Below, piece after piece: positions 1 through 9,829 of a DNA stretch of 64,000 bases. The stretch covers positions 62,001 to 126,000 of the forward strand of contig NZ_AUSW01000006.1 in assembly GCF_000471625.1 (NCBI RefSeq), in the 5' to 3' direction. The DNA comes from Psychrobacter aquaticus CMS 56. Its GTDB lineage: Bacteria; Pseudomonadota; Gammaproteobacteria; Pseudomonadales; Moraxellaceae. Both the position numbers and the translations under genes were made by a program. Position 1 is the first letter of the stretch, and the number at the start of each line of letters is the position of its first letter. Below the pieces are notes generated by a model. It was given only the letters and a program-made list of their open reading frames with translations, did not search any database and had not been told where the DNA came from.

Positions 1-271
1 CGATGCCTTAACGCAAGCAGCCAGCCTTGCTCACGGTGCGCATCTCGATACCATTTGGGTGATTGGTGGCGAACGCGTCTTTAGTGACGCTATGATGTAT
101 ACCGATCGTATTGAGCTGACTCATGTGGACACTGATATCACGGACGGTGATGCGTTTTATCCAGAATTGCCAGATGCTTTTATAGTAGCAGCAGAATCTG
201 AGCAGATGCACGATGAAAAAAGCGCGTTAGATTTTAAGTTTGTGACTTATCAAAGAAAAGCCGCTGAATAA
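1..271 (+). CDS. folA: Dihydrofolate reductase, C-terminal part (5' truncated by window edge)
   Basis: Reduces dihydrofolate to tetrahydrofolate with NADPH in the cytoplasm. The reading frame is open from base 2 and ends at TAA 269-271, giving about 89 residues. It contains the DHFR core signature IWVIGGERVF followed by an acidic turn (TDGDAFYPEL) and a C-terminal strand (FKFVTYQRK), as expected for the last half of the family. The N-terminal half lies outside the window. A strong hairpin terminator follows about 25 bp after the stop and is shared with the convergent uvrC. The family assignment is secure, although only the C-terminal half is visible. Confidence 0.88.
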   Translation, partial: DALTQAASLAHGAHLDTIWVIGGERVFSDAMMYTDRIELTHVDTDITDGDAFYPELPDAFIVAAESEQMHDEKSALDFKFVTYQRKAAE

Positions 272-294
272 TAACGACTCGCTTGCTAAAAGAC

Positions 295-350
295 TAAAAA
301 ATGGGGTTGCCATTAGTGCGTAAAAGCATCCATGACAATCCCATTTTTTT
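295..350. terminator. Bidirectional terminator between folA and uvrC
   Basis: AAAAAATGGGGTTG on the left pairs with CAATCCCATTTTTT on the right, with one bulged G. The stem is A-rich upstream and T-rich downstream, so it could stop transcription of folA on the plus strand and uvrC on the minus strand. Confidence 0.75.
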
Positions 351-366
351 ATACTGATGATTACTC

Positions 367-2211
367 CTACTCATGCAATACTTTATAAACCGTCTTCGCC
401 AGAACTGGGCCAATGCCTTGCACACCTGCCAATTCTTGCTGTGATGCACCTAACAACTGCTGCATACCACCAAAGTGGTTGAGTAAATCGCGGCGGCGCT
501 TTTCACCCAGTCCCGGAATAACCTCTAACACTGACGATGAACGACGCTTGTCACGTTTTTTACGATGCGCGGTAATGGCAAAACGGTGCGCTTCATCACG
601 AATGTGCATCAATAAATGTAACGCCTTGCTATCCATAGGCAAATCAAGCGGCTCATGATCAATAAAGTGCAATACTTCAAGACCCGCTTTACGTCCCTCA
701 CCTTTTGCCACACTAATAAGCAACGTATCACCAAGGATGCCTAGTTCTGTCAGTACTTCTTTTGCTATGCCCAGCTGCCCTTTACCACCATCAATCAGCA
801 ACAAGTCAGGCAGTGGCTGTTTTTTATAACGGCGCGTCAATACTTGCTTCATCGCGGCATAATCATCGCCACCGACAATATCATGAATCGCATACTGACG
901 ATAATCGCGCCTGCGCGAGCCACCTTGATCAAAGACCACGCAGCTGCCAATGGTCGCCTCCCCCATCGTATGAGAGATATCAAAACACTCAATCCGGTCA
1001 ATAGTACGATCAGTGACATTGGCCAAGACATCTTTTAACGCCCCAAAGCGTGCATGTAGCTCCAGATAATCGCCTAGCTTGGTTTTTAGCGCATTATTGG
1101 TATTCAATTTTGCCAAATCCAGCCACTCTGAACGATCTTCGCGTACATTGGTCTTCATCACGACCTTACTACCAAAATGCGTCGCCAGTGCTTCACTAAC
1201 GGCATTTTGATCCGGCAACTCATGACTTAAAATTATTTCTGCGGGCAAATCATCGGTCACTTGAAAATAAAATGAGCTAATAAAGGCTGATAAATTATCT
1301 GCCAATGGCTCACTGCTATCAACGTCAGGGAAATAATTCTTGCCACCCAGTACGCGACCGCCACGGACGGTCAGCACGTTGACACAAGTCATACCTGCCT
1401 GACTAGCAATCGCAATCACATCAGCTTCACCTTGTACGGTATAAACGGCTTGTTTTGCTTGTACTTCACGTAGCATAGACAACTGATCACGATAAAACAC
1501 CGCTTTTTCAAAGTCTAATTCTTCAGCCGAAGCTTCCATCTTTTCAATCAAAGCGCTGTGAATGTCGCTAGAGTCGCCTTTTAGAAAACGAATGGTATTA
1601 TTGACATCCTCTGCATACTCCTCGGGTGAAACTAAGCCTACGCAAGGCGCACGGCAACGCTTAATTTGATACTCAAGACAAGGGCGCTTACGCTGTTTAA
1701 AAAACGTATTGGTACATTGGCGCATTTGAAACATTTTTTGCATCAAAACTAAGGTTTCTTTGGCCGCATGCGCCGAAGGAAAAGGGCCAAAGAATCGACC
1801 TTTTTGATGATTGCCTTTACCGCGACCATAAGCCAATCTAGGATAAGGCTTATCCGCTGAAATAAACACATACAGGTATGATTTATCATCACGCAATAGG
1901 ACATTATAAGGCGGACGGTATTCTTTGATTAAGTTTTGCTCAAGTAGTAACGCTTCCGTCTCACTACGCGTAATAATGGTCTCAATATTGTGAATCCGCG
2001 CAACCAATGCCCGTGTCTTTGGATGATCGATGGTCTTGGCAAAGTAACTGTTTACGCGGCTTTTTAGCGATTTGGCTTTACCAACATATAAAATATCGCC
2101 GTTTTTACCCAGCATTTTGTAAACCCCTGGCAAATTTGGCAGGCGCTGAATCAAATGCTTAAGACGGGCTTTTTTGTCATCGACAAGACTCGATTCTGAG
2201 ACAGTAACCAT
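367..2211 (-). CDS. uvrC: UvrABC system protein C (excinuclease subunit)
   Basis: Makes the dual incisions flanking bulky DNA lesions after UvrA/UvrB loading. The N-terminus has the GIY-YIG nuclease fold (LPGVYKML, then [14 protein letters not shown]). A cysteine cluster (RQC...RPC...KRC..PC) follows, then a UVR motif ([14 protein letters not shown]), the RNase H-like UvrC core ([20 protein letters not shown] and [10 protein letters not shown]), and C-terminal helix-hairpin-helix repeats ([13 protein letters not shown] and [12 protein letters not shown]). The frame extends to 2250. I chose ATG 2211 (614 aa) because the extra 13 residues precede the usual family N-terminus, but neither start has a strong ribosome binding site. 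It is convergent with folA. Confidence 0.95.
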   Translation of the reverse strand: MVTVSESSLVDDKKARLKHLIQRLPNLPGVYKMLGKNGDILYVGKAKSLKSRVNSYFAKTIDHPKTRALVARIHNIETIITRSETEALLLEQNLIKEYRPPYNVLLRDDKSYLYVFISADKPYPRLAYGRGKGNHQKGRFFGPFPSAHAAKETLVLMQKMFQMRQCTNTFFKQRKRPCLEYQIKRCRAPCVGLVSPEEYAEDVNNTIRFLKGDSSDIHSALIEKMEASAEELDFEKAVFYRDQLSMLREVQAKQAVYTVQGEADVIAIASQAGMTCVNVLTVRGGRVLGGKNYFPDVDSSEPLADNLSAFISSFYFQVTDDLPAEIILSHELPDQNAVSEALATHFGSKVVMKTNVREDRSEWLDLAKLNTNNALKTKLGDYLELHARFGALKDVLANVTDRTIDRIECFDISHTMGEATIGSCVVFDQGGSRRRDYRQYAIHDIVGGDDYAAMKQVLTRRYKKQPLPDLLLIDGGKGQLGIAKEVLTELGILGDTLLISVAKGEGRKAGLEVLHFIDHEPLDLPMDSKALHLLMHIRDEAHRFAITAHRKKRDKRRSSSVLEVIPGLGEKRRRDLLNHFGGMQQLLGASQQELAGVQGIGPVLAKTVYKVLHE

Positions 2212-2372
2212 AGAATTTTTTGCTCTCAAAAATGTGAGTAATACCAACATTTATGGGGCGACATGACTGATTTTGCAAGCCAATTAGAAACCCAGTCATA
2301 CCCACAAAAAAAGCCAGCACAAAACTGACCTTTTCATTTATTAAAATGTCGTTTACGTCAAATAAAGCTTAC

Positions 2373-3899
2373 TTAATGACGGAAATTCGGTAGCAACGCT
2401 GGAATACCAGGCAACATACCAACGACAGCCATTACCCCAGTCAAGATCACGAAAGTGATAACAGGAATAATCCATCGATTCATTTTTGAGAGATTGGCAC
2501 TGCGTTCTTTAGAGCCAATGAGTCCTAGATTATCAAGTACCAAAGTAATCGACCAACCAAACGCTGGATTTACTAAGGCCGAAGCAAATACGACAATCGC
2601 AGCGGATTGCGTCGTCTTACCTTCACGGGTCATCTCCATTCCCGCTTCAAGCAGGGGAATAAAAACGCCGACAATCAGCGCCACACACATCACTGGCTCC
2701 CAAATAGCTAAATCCATTGGATAACCCCAGATCCCTGCAATGAGACAGAATACCCCAGTAAGTACTGCCCCTGCTGGAATAGGCCGCTTCGCAATCGCCG
2801 CTGGCACAATATAAGTACCCCATGACGAAGCAAAATTAGCACCGCCGAGTAATGAGCCTGCCACCTGACGAATTGAGGCACTGGTCATCGTATCATCGAT
2901 ATCCATGAGCACACGCTCAGTGCGTTTTGGATAGCTGATTTTTTGAAACACTTGATGACCCAAAAAGTCCGGTGACCACATGGCTACCGCTAGTACCGCA
3001 AATGGTAGCACCACAATAAAACTCTCAACAGTAGGCAATCCTAGCATCCAGCCCGTGTCTTCACCCCACCAATACATCGGATTCATATTTGGCAGACCTG
3101 GTGCGGTTTCAAACGCAAACGGTGCGCCCATGGCAAAGGCAACACCACCACCCAATAAACAACTTAAGGGCACTGCTAGCCAACGTTTTTGGAAATTTTC
3201 TAGTACTGCATATAGGATAATCGTAAGCAAAATTACCACAAAAGCAATGTGTGCCATGCCAATGCCTTCTGCCCAAGTAAACAGATTCTTAACTTGCGAA
3301 ATCGTGCCAATAAAGCCTAGATAAAGCAGCAAACCACCACACACGCCTTTACTTGTCAGGTTTGCGAGTAAACTGCCTCCTTTACTAATTGCCAGCAACA
3401 AACCAAAAGCCCCAATGAGCAAACCAAAAGCCATTGGATGACCACCAGCGGCAACAACAATAGGAATCAGTGGAATTAATGGGCCATGAGTACCAGCAAG
3501 ATTGGCTGTTGGTAATAAAAACCCTGAAAATAAAATGACAAAAAATGCAACAATCAATAGCTCATAACGGACGTTTTCTAAAACGAACGCATCACTCAAA
3601 CCAAGTGGCCCAGCAAAAGTTGCGGCAATGGCACCCACCATAACCACTTTACCAATCGTTGCTGCCATCGCTGGAATGGTATCCTCATATTCAAAACGAT
3701 AATCACGAAATGGCAAGTTGGCACGCCAGCGCTTTGGCTGCATAATCTGTAGTTCATGGTTGAGATAAGCATCACGACTGTCAAAGCTTGAGCTTGGCTT
3801 ATGCAAGTCTATATAACTGCCTTGCAACTCGCTGTCTTGATTGGCTTGGTTTGATGGCGGCGGATTAGACCCTGAATATCGGGTCTGAATGTTACTCAT
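2373..3899 (-). CDS. DUF3360 family membrane protein (putative permease)
   Basis: A 508-residue polytopic membrane protein of unknown substrate. The first 90 residues are hydrophilic (RYSGSNPPPS and YIDLHKPSSS regions). About 11-12 hydrophobic segments follow, with a glycine/proline-rich stretch (LLPTANLAGTHGPLIPLIP) typical of transporter cores and a conserved-looking loop (MDIDDTMTSASIRQVAGSLL). I recognise the family as DUF3360, which I recall as resembling SulP/NCS2-type permeases; the transport role is inference. The frame opens at a GTG at 3902. The next codon, ATG 3899, is preferred, with AAGGAA just upstream. The gene stands alone, with no partner in an operon. Confidence 0.75.
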   Translation of the reverse strand: MSNIQTRYSGSNPPPSNQANQDSELQGSYIDLHKPSSSFDSRDAYLNHELQIMQPKRWRANLPFRDYRFEYEDTIPAMAATIGKVVMVGAIAATFAGPLGLSDAFVLENVRYELLIVAFFVILFSGFLLPTANLAGTHGPLIPLIPIVVAAGGHPMAFGLLIGAFGLLLAISKGGSLLANLTSKGVCGGLLLYLGFIGTISQVKNLFTWAEGIGMAHIAFVVILLTIILYAVLENFQKRWLAVPLSCLLGGGVAFAMGAPFAFETAPGLPNMNPMYWWGEDTGWMLGLPTVESFIVVLPFAVLAVAMWSPDFLGHQVFQKISYPKRTERVLMDIDDTMTSASIRQVAGSLLGGANFASSWGTYIVPAAIAKRPIPAGAVLTGVFCLIAGIWGYPMDLAIWEPVMCVALIVGVFIPLLEAGMEMTREGKTTQSAAIVVFASALVNPAFGWSITLVLDNLGLIGSKERSANLSKMNRWIIPVITFVILTGVMAVVGMLPGIPALLPNFRH

Positions 3900-4416
3900 C
3901 ACATTTCCTTGTATCGATTACGTTTTTGATTGACAGATATTTTTTTGGTTTGGCCTTCACCAAATGACTATGCGGTCATCATAAGCTGGGAACCATTCTA
4001 TTCGATGGGATAAGGAAATGCGAACTTGAGATAAATGAAAGATACTGAGCGTATCGTTATAATACATAAATAAAATTTTTCTTTTAATAAGGAATTAAAC
4101 TTAATAGGAAACTATCAGGAATGAAAAGCGCTAATATAAGCTTGCAAACAAAATAAATGACATTTTTACTAAGAATAATTTACATCTAAATATTTTTTAT
4201 CATACAACTAAATACTAAAGATATTTATAATAAATACTAAAGATTACTTTACGATAATCATGGAAACTGTATTTCGGTTACGCTTTAAGGCTAGCGAATA
4301 TAAGGGTTTTTAACTATGCTAAATATTTTTTATCCACTATCATTTAATATCACCCACTCAAAAATAGTGCTACCGATATCACGATAAAAATCAAGAAAAG
4401 GCAACAGGACAAGTCT
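3900..4416. other. AT-rich intergenic region between divergent genes
   Basis: About 515 bp with no convincing ORF. It must hold the promoters of the divergent DUF3360 and DUF4442 genes. The only structure I see is a 14-bp direct repeat, TAAATACTAAAGAT, at 4209-4222 and 4231-4244. Confidence 0.6.
4209..4244. repeat. 14-bp direct repeat pair, 22-bp periodicity
   Basis: TAAATACTAAAGAT occurs at 4209-4222 and again at 4231-4244, so equivalent bases are 22 bp apart, about two helical turns. It lies upstream of the DUF4442 gene and could be a tandem regulator site, but in such AT-rich DNA chance or slippage duplication is equally possible. Confidence 0.4.
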
Positions 4417-4974
4417 ATGAGTTTACTACCCTTCAACTTTGAAACACTAAAACGCAACGCTAAGAAAAACATCATGCCGCTGCTAACACCGCATTTAATT
4501 AAGCTGCGCATCAATACTTATGCCCCTTACATTGGTGCGGGTATCAAAATTGACCACATCGACCTCGATCAAGGATTATGCGTGGTAAGCATGGGACTGA
4601 ATCGTCTAAACAAAAACATCGTTGGCACCCAATTTGGTGGTAGCTTATATTCAATGGTTGACCCATTTTATATGTTGATGCTCATGCACCAATTGGGTAG
4701 CAGTTATGTGGTCTGGGATAAGAGCTCACATGTTGAATTCATCGCACCGGGCACCAGCAAAGTAACTGCCCGAATGAAGATTCCTAGTACCGAAATTACT
4801 ACTATTCAAGAGCTGGCAAAAAATGGTGAAGCAGTATTTCGCCAATACGAAACAGATCTAGTCGATGATCAGCAAAAAATTATTGCGACGGTCACTAAGA
4901 CGATCTACATTCGACTACGTAAGTACAGTAAATCTAAAGATCAAAGTAGCCATGTGGACAATATTGATGATTAG
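4417..4974 (+). CDS. DUF4442 domain protein (hotdog-fold, thioesterase-like)
   Basis: A 185-residue soluble protein. The central region (about residues 55-125: NIVGTQFGGSLYSMVDPFYM, then VWDKSSHVEFIAPG) matches the DUF4442 branch of the hotdog thioesterase superfamily, with the Asp/Asn-containing helix and the strand that follows it. Relatives act on acyl-CoA-like thioesters, but no substrate can be deduced here. The ATG at 4417 is preceded by an AGGACAAG sequence that can serve as a ribosome binding site. A strong terminator follows the gene, which appears monocistronic. Confidence 0.8.
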   Translation: MSLLPFNFETLKRNAKKNIMPLLTPHLIKLRINTYAPYIGAGIKIDHIDLDQGLCVVSMGLNRLNKNIVGTQFGGSLYSMVDPFYMLMLMHQLGSSYVVWDKSSHVEFIAPGTSKVTARMKIPSTEITTIQELAKNGEAVFRQYETDLVDDQQKIIATVTKTIYIRLRKYSKSKDQSSHVDNIDD

Positions 4975-5018
4975 CATGGGTCTTTAAAGCTAACGTCAAA
5001 ACTTTAATCTAGGTATAC

Positions 5019-5062
5019 AAAAACCCCAATCTAGCATTCGCATAGACTGGGGTTTTGTCTTT
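5019..5062. terminator. Intrinsic terminator after the DUF4442 gene
   Basis: AAAACCCCAATCTAG pairs with ATAGACTGGGGTTTT around a short loop, and T-rich DNA follows. It can serve the DUF4442 gene on the plus strand and, from its A-rich left side, the convergent rplS operon. Confidence 0.85.
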
Positions 5063-5178
5063 TTTGGTATGGCCCGCTTATTTATAAATAAACCTATGAA
5101 TAAGGGCTTGTATCTACTTTTACCTTGCTTTTAATCAACCTAAAATTTTACGATCAACTAAGAGCAATAAGCTGCTGC

Positions 5179-5601
5179 TTAAATACCAGGTGCAGTATCA
5201 ACTGCATCAGGTACGCCAGCGTCAGTTTTTTTCTGAGCAACTGAACGAGCAGGAAGCTTTTCGCGGATACGGGCTGATTTACCAGAGCGCTCACGTAAGT
5301 AGTATAGTTTCGCACGGCGAACAGCACCGCGACGTTTCACTTCAATGCTATCAATGATTGGTGAATGCAATTGGAATGCACGCTCAACACCGACGCCACT
5401 TGAGATTTTACGTACGGTAAACGCTGAGTTTAGGCCGCGGTTACGCTTAGCAATTACAATGCCTTCAAAAGCCTGTAAACGCTCACGATCGCCTTCACGT
5501 ACTTTTACTTGAACCACAACGGTATCGCCGGGTGCAAAGCTTGGGCGCTCAAGCAATTGAGCGTTTTCGATGACCTGAACCAATGGATGCTTGTTGCTCA
5601 T
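5179..5601 (-). CDS. rplS: 50S ribosomal protein L19
   Basis: A large-subunit protein at the 30S-50S interface. The family core fills residues 1-115 ([20 protein letters not shown], then [30 protein letters not shown] and [16 protein letters not shown]). The 140-residue length exceeds the usual 115-120 because of a C-terminal tail of about 25 residues ([20 protein letters not shown]) that looks disordered. It is the last gene of rpsP-rimM-trmD-rplS. A GAGGAG ribosome binding site sits about 10 bases before ATG 5601. A 205-bp gap separates it from trmD. Confidence 0.97.
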   Translation of the reverse strand: MSNKHPLVQVIENAQLLERPSFAPGDTVVVQVKVREGDRERLQAFEGIVIAKRNRGLNSAFTVRKISSGVGVERAFQLHSPIIDSIEVKRRGAVRRAKLYYLRERSGKSARIREKLPARSVAQKKTDAGVPDAVDTAPGI

Positions 5602-5806
5602 GAGAGTTATCTCCTCACATTAGATAATAGAGGCTTGACGCATATCACCTGTTTGTAATAATTAATCGCATCTCTTTATAGTGAGACACAACGTAAATGG
5701 GTTATAACCAACGGCCATTATGCTATGACTCGTTTTATTATTGCTCAAAATTCTATTGCTCAACTGTTTATCAAACTTAATAATGATCAAGTCAGATTTT
5801 AAAAAC

Positions 5807-6571
5807 CTACTTTTTTTCTGCTTTTGCCAATGCTTTTAACCACTTCGCTTGCATGACCGTTGGGGTAAACGCTTGCCATAAGTCGGGACGACGCGCTTGC
5901 GTGCGACTGACTTGCTGACTAAAGCGCCACTTAGCGATATTGGCATGGTGACCTGAAAGTAAAACCTCAGGTACAGCCATACCAGCAAACTCATGCGGTT
6001 TAGTATAATGTGGACAGTCAAGCAAGCCATCGACAAACGAGTCTTGCTCAGCTGACTTGTCATCACCCATAATATCGGGCAGACGACGTATCACACTATC
6101 CATCAACACCATTGCTGGCAACTCGCCACCAGTCAACACATAATCACCTAGTGATACTTCCATGTCGACATACTGCGACAGTAAGCGCTCATCAATACCT
6201 TCGTAACGACCGCATAATAAAATCATGCCATCATACTTAGCCATACTGACCACACTACTCTCGCTGAGCGTCTGCCCTTGTGGTGACATATAAATCACCG
6301 GACAATGCTCACTATCGACACGACATCCGTATTGACTGGCTCGTTGGCGCGCATCCTCAATGGCTTTTGATAATGGCTCAGCCATCATCACCATCCCAGG
6401 ACCGCCACCATACGGGCGTTCATCAATACGGCGATAGTTATCAGTGGTATAATCACGTGGATTAATGCATTCAATCGTCACTTGCTTCTGAGTGAATGCC
6501 CGCCCCGTGATTCCAAACTCACGAATCGTGGCAAACATTTCAGGAAAAATACTTATGACGGCGAAATACAT
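5807..6571 (-). CDS. trmD: tRNA (guanine-N1-)-methyltransferase TrmD
   Basis: Methylates G37 next to the anticodon of tRNAs reading CNN codons, using SAM, and so prevents +1 frameshifting. The SPOUT trefoil-knot signatures are present ([13 protein letters not shown], then [19 protein letters not shown]). The frame is open to 6634, but the family N-terminus [13 protein letters not shown] begins at ATG 6571, giving 254 aa; the 21 upstream residues look unrelated. The C-terminal domain ([16 protein letters not shown]) is standard. It is the third gene of the operon, 87 bp after rimM when started at 6571. Confidence 0.96.
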   Translation of the reverse strand: MYFAVISIFPEMFATIREFGITGRAFTQKQVTIECINPRDYTTDNYRRIDERPYGGGPGMVMMAEPLSKAIEDARQRASQYGCRVDSEHCPVIYMSPQGQTLSESSVVSMAKYDGMILLCGRYEGIDERLLSQYVDMEVSLGDYVLTGGELPAMVLMDSVIRRLPDIMGDDKSAEQDSFVDGLLDCPHYTKPHEFAGMAVPEVLLSGHHANIAKWRFSQQVSRTQARRPDLWQAFTPTVMQAKWLKALAKAEKK

Positions 6572-6658
6572 CTGATGTCTACTTGCGCAGTGGCTAATAA
6601 CGGCTAAATAAATCGGTATGAATATTGACGACACTTCACAATAAAGTTAAACGTTGTA

Positions 6659-7192
6659 TCAATAATCACTCGGCCATGCCACCAGCACTGTTTTTTCAGT
6701 TATATCGACCTGTATAACAGTTTGCTTGTGCCATGGAATCAGGCGCTCTTCATTATCCAAACTGTCTGAATTTGCCGCTACCCGCATGATATCATGGGCA
6801 CCGGTTTCAAACATTTCAGTGATATTGCCTAGATACTCATCCTGCTCGTTAAGAACGCGCAGACTGACCAAATCCGACCAATAATATTCGTCCTCTGCTG
6901 TCTCAGGCAAGACGTTTTGTTCAACCCAAACGGTAACACCGTTCATGGTCTCAGCAACATTGCGATCAGGAACTTGCTCAAATTGAGCCACAATTCCTGT
7001 TCCTTGCTCACGCCACGCTTTGACAGTCAAAGGTTTCATGCCGGTGGCAGTTTTCATCCACCACGGCTGCATATCGAATATCGCTGTACGATCATCCGTA
7101 TCGCTAAATACCCAAAGCCAACCTTTGATGCCATAAGGCTTCTTTAGCTGACCGATTTTCATAAGGGAACTAGCGTTTGGAACAGATGACAT
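6659..7192 (-). CDS. rimM: Ribosome maturation factor RimM
   Basis: Binds S19 in pre-30S particles and helps mature the 16S 3' domain. At 177 aa it has both family domains: the N-terminal RimM barrel (MKIGQLKKPYGIKGWLWVFS, about residues 11-95) and the C-terminal PRC-barrel (DLVSLRVLNEQDEYLGNITE, then ETGAHDIMRV, with LIPWHKQTVIQVDI near the end). It lies between rpsP and trmD as in most Gammaproteobacteria. An internal ATG at residue 11 (MKIGQL) is a possible alternative start, though the longer form is plausible. Confidence 0.95.
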   Translation of the reverse strand: MSSVPNASSLMKIGQLKKPYGIKGWLWVFSDTDDRTAIFDMQPWWMKTATGMKPLTVKAWREQGTGIVAQFEQVPDRNVAETMNGVTVWVEQNVLPETAEDEYYWSDLVSLRVLNEQDEYLGNITEMFETGAHDIMRVAANSDSLDNEERLIPWHKQTVIQVDITEKTVLVAWPSDY

Positions 7193-7356
7193 AACGGCTA
7201 ACCTAAAATGATTAAAACAACAACTGTAAAAACAATTGAGTCAAAAGCGATAAACAGTTAATGGCGCACCCTGGTCAGACCAGTTACGCTATGTATTCTA
7301 AAGTCTACTGAGTATTGCCAAAATTATGCTATCAGCGGCTCAGTAACAACGAAAAC

Positions 7357-7626
7357 TTAAGCAGTTGCTTCAGTTTGAGCTGCAGACTTGTTGTAAGCTT
7401 TTGCCAATGAAGCAACGCGATCTGAAGGTTGTGCACCTTTTGCGATCCACGCATTGTACGCTTCCATGTTTAGGCGTACTGCTTCTTCAGACTCTTTAGC
7501 GAGTGGGTTAAAAAAGCCGATGTTTTCAATATAGCGACCGTCACGCGCGCGGCGTTGATCAGCAACAACTACTTGATAAAATGGGCGTTTCTTGGCACCG
7601 CCCCGTGCTAAACGAATAACAACCAT
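7357..7626 (-). CDS. rpsP: 30S ribosomal protein S16
   Basis: A small-subunit protein needed for 30S assembly. The N-terminal signature [20 protein letters not shown] is complete, followed by [19 protein letters not shown]. The 89-residue length is normal. It is the first gene of the rpsP-rimM-trmD-rplS operon. A well-spaced promoter lies about 40 bp upstream and an AAAGAGAGA Shine-Dalgarno-like stretch precedes the ATG. The gap to rimM is about 165 bp. Confidence 0.97.
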   Translation of the reverse strand: MVVIRLARGGAKKRPFYQVVVADQRRARDGRYIENIGFFNPLAKESEEAVRLNMEAYNAWIAKGAQPSDRVASLAKAYNKSAAQTEATA

Positions 7627-7955
7627 GTGAATTCTCTCTTTCGCAGGTATACCAAAAAGGGCATAATTATATCACAGTCTTGATTTATTGAAAACATAAA
7701 CTGTGCTTATTTAATTATTTATTAACAATAGCTTAAATGCTCGTTGATGTAAAACGTTATTGATAATAGGCACAGATTTTCAACCAGCCGTGTTGTTGGT
7801 TTATTGTGCTACTCTATAGCATCATGTCACGGTCAATCATTAAAATGATGGCGCTTATACTTATAACAATAAAACCGTGCTTTAAAAGTAGATAAACAAA
7901 TCACTGTTTCCATACTAAATTTAATAAAGCTTCTTTCTTAATCTGTTGGATTTTT
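7627..7955. other. Intergenic region between divergent rpsP and the EnvZ-like kinase gene
   Basis: About 330 bp without an ORF. The left end carries the candidate rpsP promoter. The right end must carry the promoter of the kinase gene, for which I see no clear consensus. No terminator or repeat was seen. Confidence 0.6.
7666..7694 (-). promoter_or_regulatory. Candidate sigma-70 promoter of the rpsP operon
   Basis: On the minus strand a TTTTCA -35 element is followed after exactly 17 bp by a perfect TATAAT -10, ending 40 bp before the rpsP ATG. Spacing and position are ideal; the -35 matches 4 of 6 consensus bases. Confidence 0.6.
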
Positions 7956-9434
7956 ATGACCCCTTCAAACCCACAACCTCTTCGGAAAAATTGGCGACCA
8001 CGCTCTTACTCTAACACGTGGCTGACAACCCTGATGGTCGCTTTTATTGTTCTTATCAGTGTTAGCTTGTCGATTCTGTTTTTTTGGCGCAGCCTTTATC
8101 TGCCTGAGCTCAAAAACCATGCACGTTATTTGACGAGCGAGCTGAAGTTAATGAATAGCGTTAATGAAGACTGGCAAGACCGTCCTGAGGTACGTCAGTG
8201 GATTTATCAGCACTCTCATGTGGTGGTGGTGAACAATCCCAATGACTTTCCAGAAGTTGCTGATAAGGCGTTTGTCGGTGTTTTTACCGATGTCTTACAA
8301 CGCGAAATTGGGGCGCAGTTAGGTCGGCCTGTTGAGGTTTATTTTAAATTTAAACCGACACCGCAGCTTTGGGTGCAAGACAGTCGTGATGACAGTTTTT
8401 GGATTCGTGAACCCGTGGTTTATTATTCGCAGTATAGTCCAGGATTATTGGTCATGTTCCTCATTGGACTGCCTATTTTGTCGCTACTGACCATTATTTT
8501 GCTAGCGCGGCAATTAAATCGTCCACTGCGGTATTTACAGCGCGCGGCCACCAACTATATTCGCCTTGGTCATGCCACCACTTTACCAACGCAAAAAGGC
8601 CCTACAGAAATACGTCAGGTAAATATGGCATTCAATCGTCTATTTACCACTTTAAATCAATCGCAAAAAGAACGCACCATTATGCTTGCTGGCATTTCAC
8701 ATGACTTGCGCACTCCATTGACTCGTATGCGTTTGACCGCCGAGATGCTACCAGATGACTTTTTTCGTGAAGGGTTGATTTACGATATTGAAGATATGGA
8801 TGCGATTTTAGAGCAGTTTATCTCATTTATGAAAGACGGCTCCGATGAGCCTGTTAGCCTAACCAATCTAGACACTATCTTTAATGAAATCATGGTGCAG
8901 TTCTCACCGATGGAATTTATTTACCAATCAGGGTGTAACGAAGTTGTCCCCGTACGCCCCATGTCCATTAAACGCTTGATTATAAATTTGGTGAACAATG
9001 CAAAGCGTTATGGTGAACCACCGATTTATCTGTCAGCGACTGTCGTACCAACCTTTATAGAAACCGTGGTAGAGGAAGATAGTGATATTGTCAGTGAAAA
9101 CGTTGTTAATAAAGAAGCACAAGAACAGCTCATAATATGCGTGCGTGACTGCGGTGATGGCGTAGCAGAAGATCAATTAGAACGTATTATGCAGCCCTTT
9201 GAGCGCGGCGAAACGGCGCGTACCACGCAAGGCAGTGGTCTAGGTCTTGCTATTGTAGGTCGTATCGCAAGACTGCACCATGGTACAGTTGAAGCCATCA
9301 ATCATCCTGATGGTGGCTTACAAGTATGCGTGCGTATTCCTCTACTTTCTAAGGTTGCTGGAGATACAACAATCGTGGCCGACACAGAAAAAGCACCTGC
9401 TTTTGACAATGGCACACTGGATAAAGAAGGCTAA
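7956..9434 (+). CDS. EnvZ-like sensor histidine kinase (no adjacent response regulator)
   Basis: An inner-membrane two-component sensor of 492 aa. The N-terminal membrane helix is at about residues 25-48, with a periplasmic region of about 110 residues, and a second helix at 165-185 (GLLVMFLIGLPILSLLTIIL). A HAMP segment follows (RQLNRPLRYLQRAATNYI). The dimerisation/H-box has phospho-acceptor H249 within MLAGISHDLRTPLTRMRL, as in EnvZ. The HATPase domain shows N (NLVNNAKRYGE), G1 (DCGDGVAEDQ), F (QPFERG) and G2 (GSGLGLAIV) boxes. EnvZ is normally encoded next to OmpR, but here the upstream neighbour is divergent rpsP. The EnvZ-type H-box is clear; the target regulator and signal are unknown. 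Confidence 0.85.
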   Translation: MTPSNPQPLRKNWRPRSYSNTWLTTLMVAFIVLISVSLSILFFWRSLYLPELKNHARYLTSELKLMNSVNEDWQDRPEVRQWIYQHSHVVVVNNPNDFPEVADKAFVGVFTDVLQREIGAQLGRPVEVYFKFKPTPQLWVQDSRDDSFWIREPVVYYSQYSPGLLVMFLIGLPILSLLTIILLARQLNRPLRYLQRAATNYIRLGHATTLPTQKGPTEIRQVNMAFNRLFTTLNQSQKERTIMLAGISHDLRTPLTRMRLTAEMLPDDFFREGLIYDIEDMDAILEQFISFMKDGSDEPVSLTNLDTIFNEIMVQFSPMEFIYQSGCNEVVPVRPMSIKRLIINLVNNAKRYGEPPIYLSATVVPTFIETVVEEDSDIVSENVVNKEAQEQLIICVRDCGDGVAEDQLERIMQPFERGETARTTQGSGLGLAIVGRIARLHHGTVEAINHPDGGLQVCVRIPLLSKVAGDTTIVADTEKAPAFDNGTLDKEG

Positions 9435-9500
9435 AAATGAAGGAAAAACGACTGGAGATGCATTTAAAGGCTTAGGCGGAATTGTTTTAACTTGCCCAAA

Positions 9501-9680
9501 CTACTCTCTAGTCCCAATGGCAGGCGGAATATACTTGGCACTATTGGTAAACTCCAATGGCTGAGTAATATCCGCTTTCGCCGCTTTTAGCGTTTGAGTA
9601 GCCGCTGGCTGCTGTAAGAATAAATAATAACCTAATGTTATCGCATTCAAAAGTACCAAACCACCAAATAAATACGGCAT
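9501..9680 (-). CDS. Small single-pass membrane protein, 59 aa (unrecognised)
   Basis: A short ORF with a good AAGGAAG ribosome binding site 6-12 bases before ATG 9680. It encodes an N-terminal hydrophobic helix (residues 2-22, GGLVLLNAITLGYYLFLQ) and a soluble tail of about 35 residues ending in PPAIGTRE. It lies 149 bp downstream of bfmS on the same strand and is convergent with the EnvZ-like kinase gene (66-bp gap). No family is recognised. The strong ribosome binding site and coherent membrane-anchor topology suggest a real gene; its position after bfmS may mean co-transcription. Confidence 0.6.
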   Translation of the reverse strand: MPYLFGGLVLLNAITLGYYLFLQQPAATQTLKAAKADITQPLEFTNSAKYIPPAIGTRE

Positions 9681-9829
9681 CTTTTATCTTCCTTTATAGA
9701 CAGCTCTAGTCGATTTGCTTTAAACAAAACACAATAAAGAACACAGTACTGCTGAGATGAGTTTTTTGAAAAATTAACTAGCTACCAATAAATCCACTTA
9801 AAAATGAGCCATCATTTTACACAGCTACA

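Noticed and set aside
9280..9564. 94-codon plus-strand ORF after the EnvZ-like gene
   Set aside because: Overlaps the kinase 3' end out of frame and lies opposite the better supported 59-aa gene.
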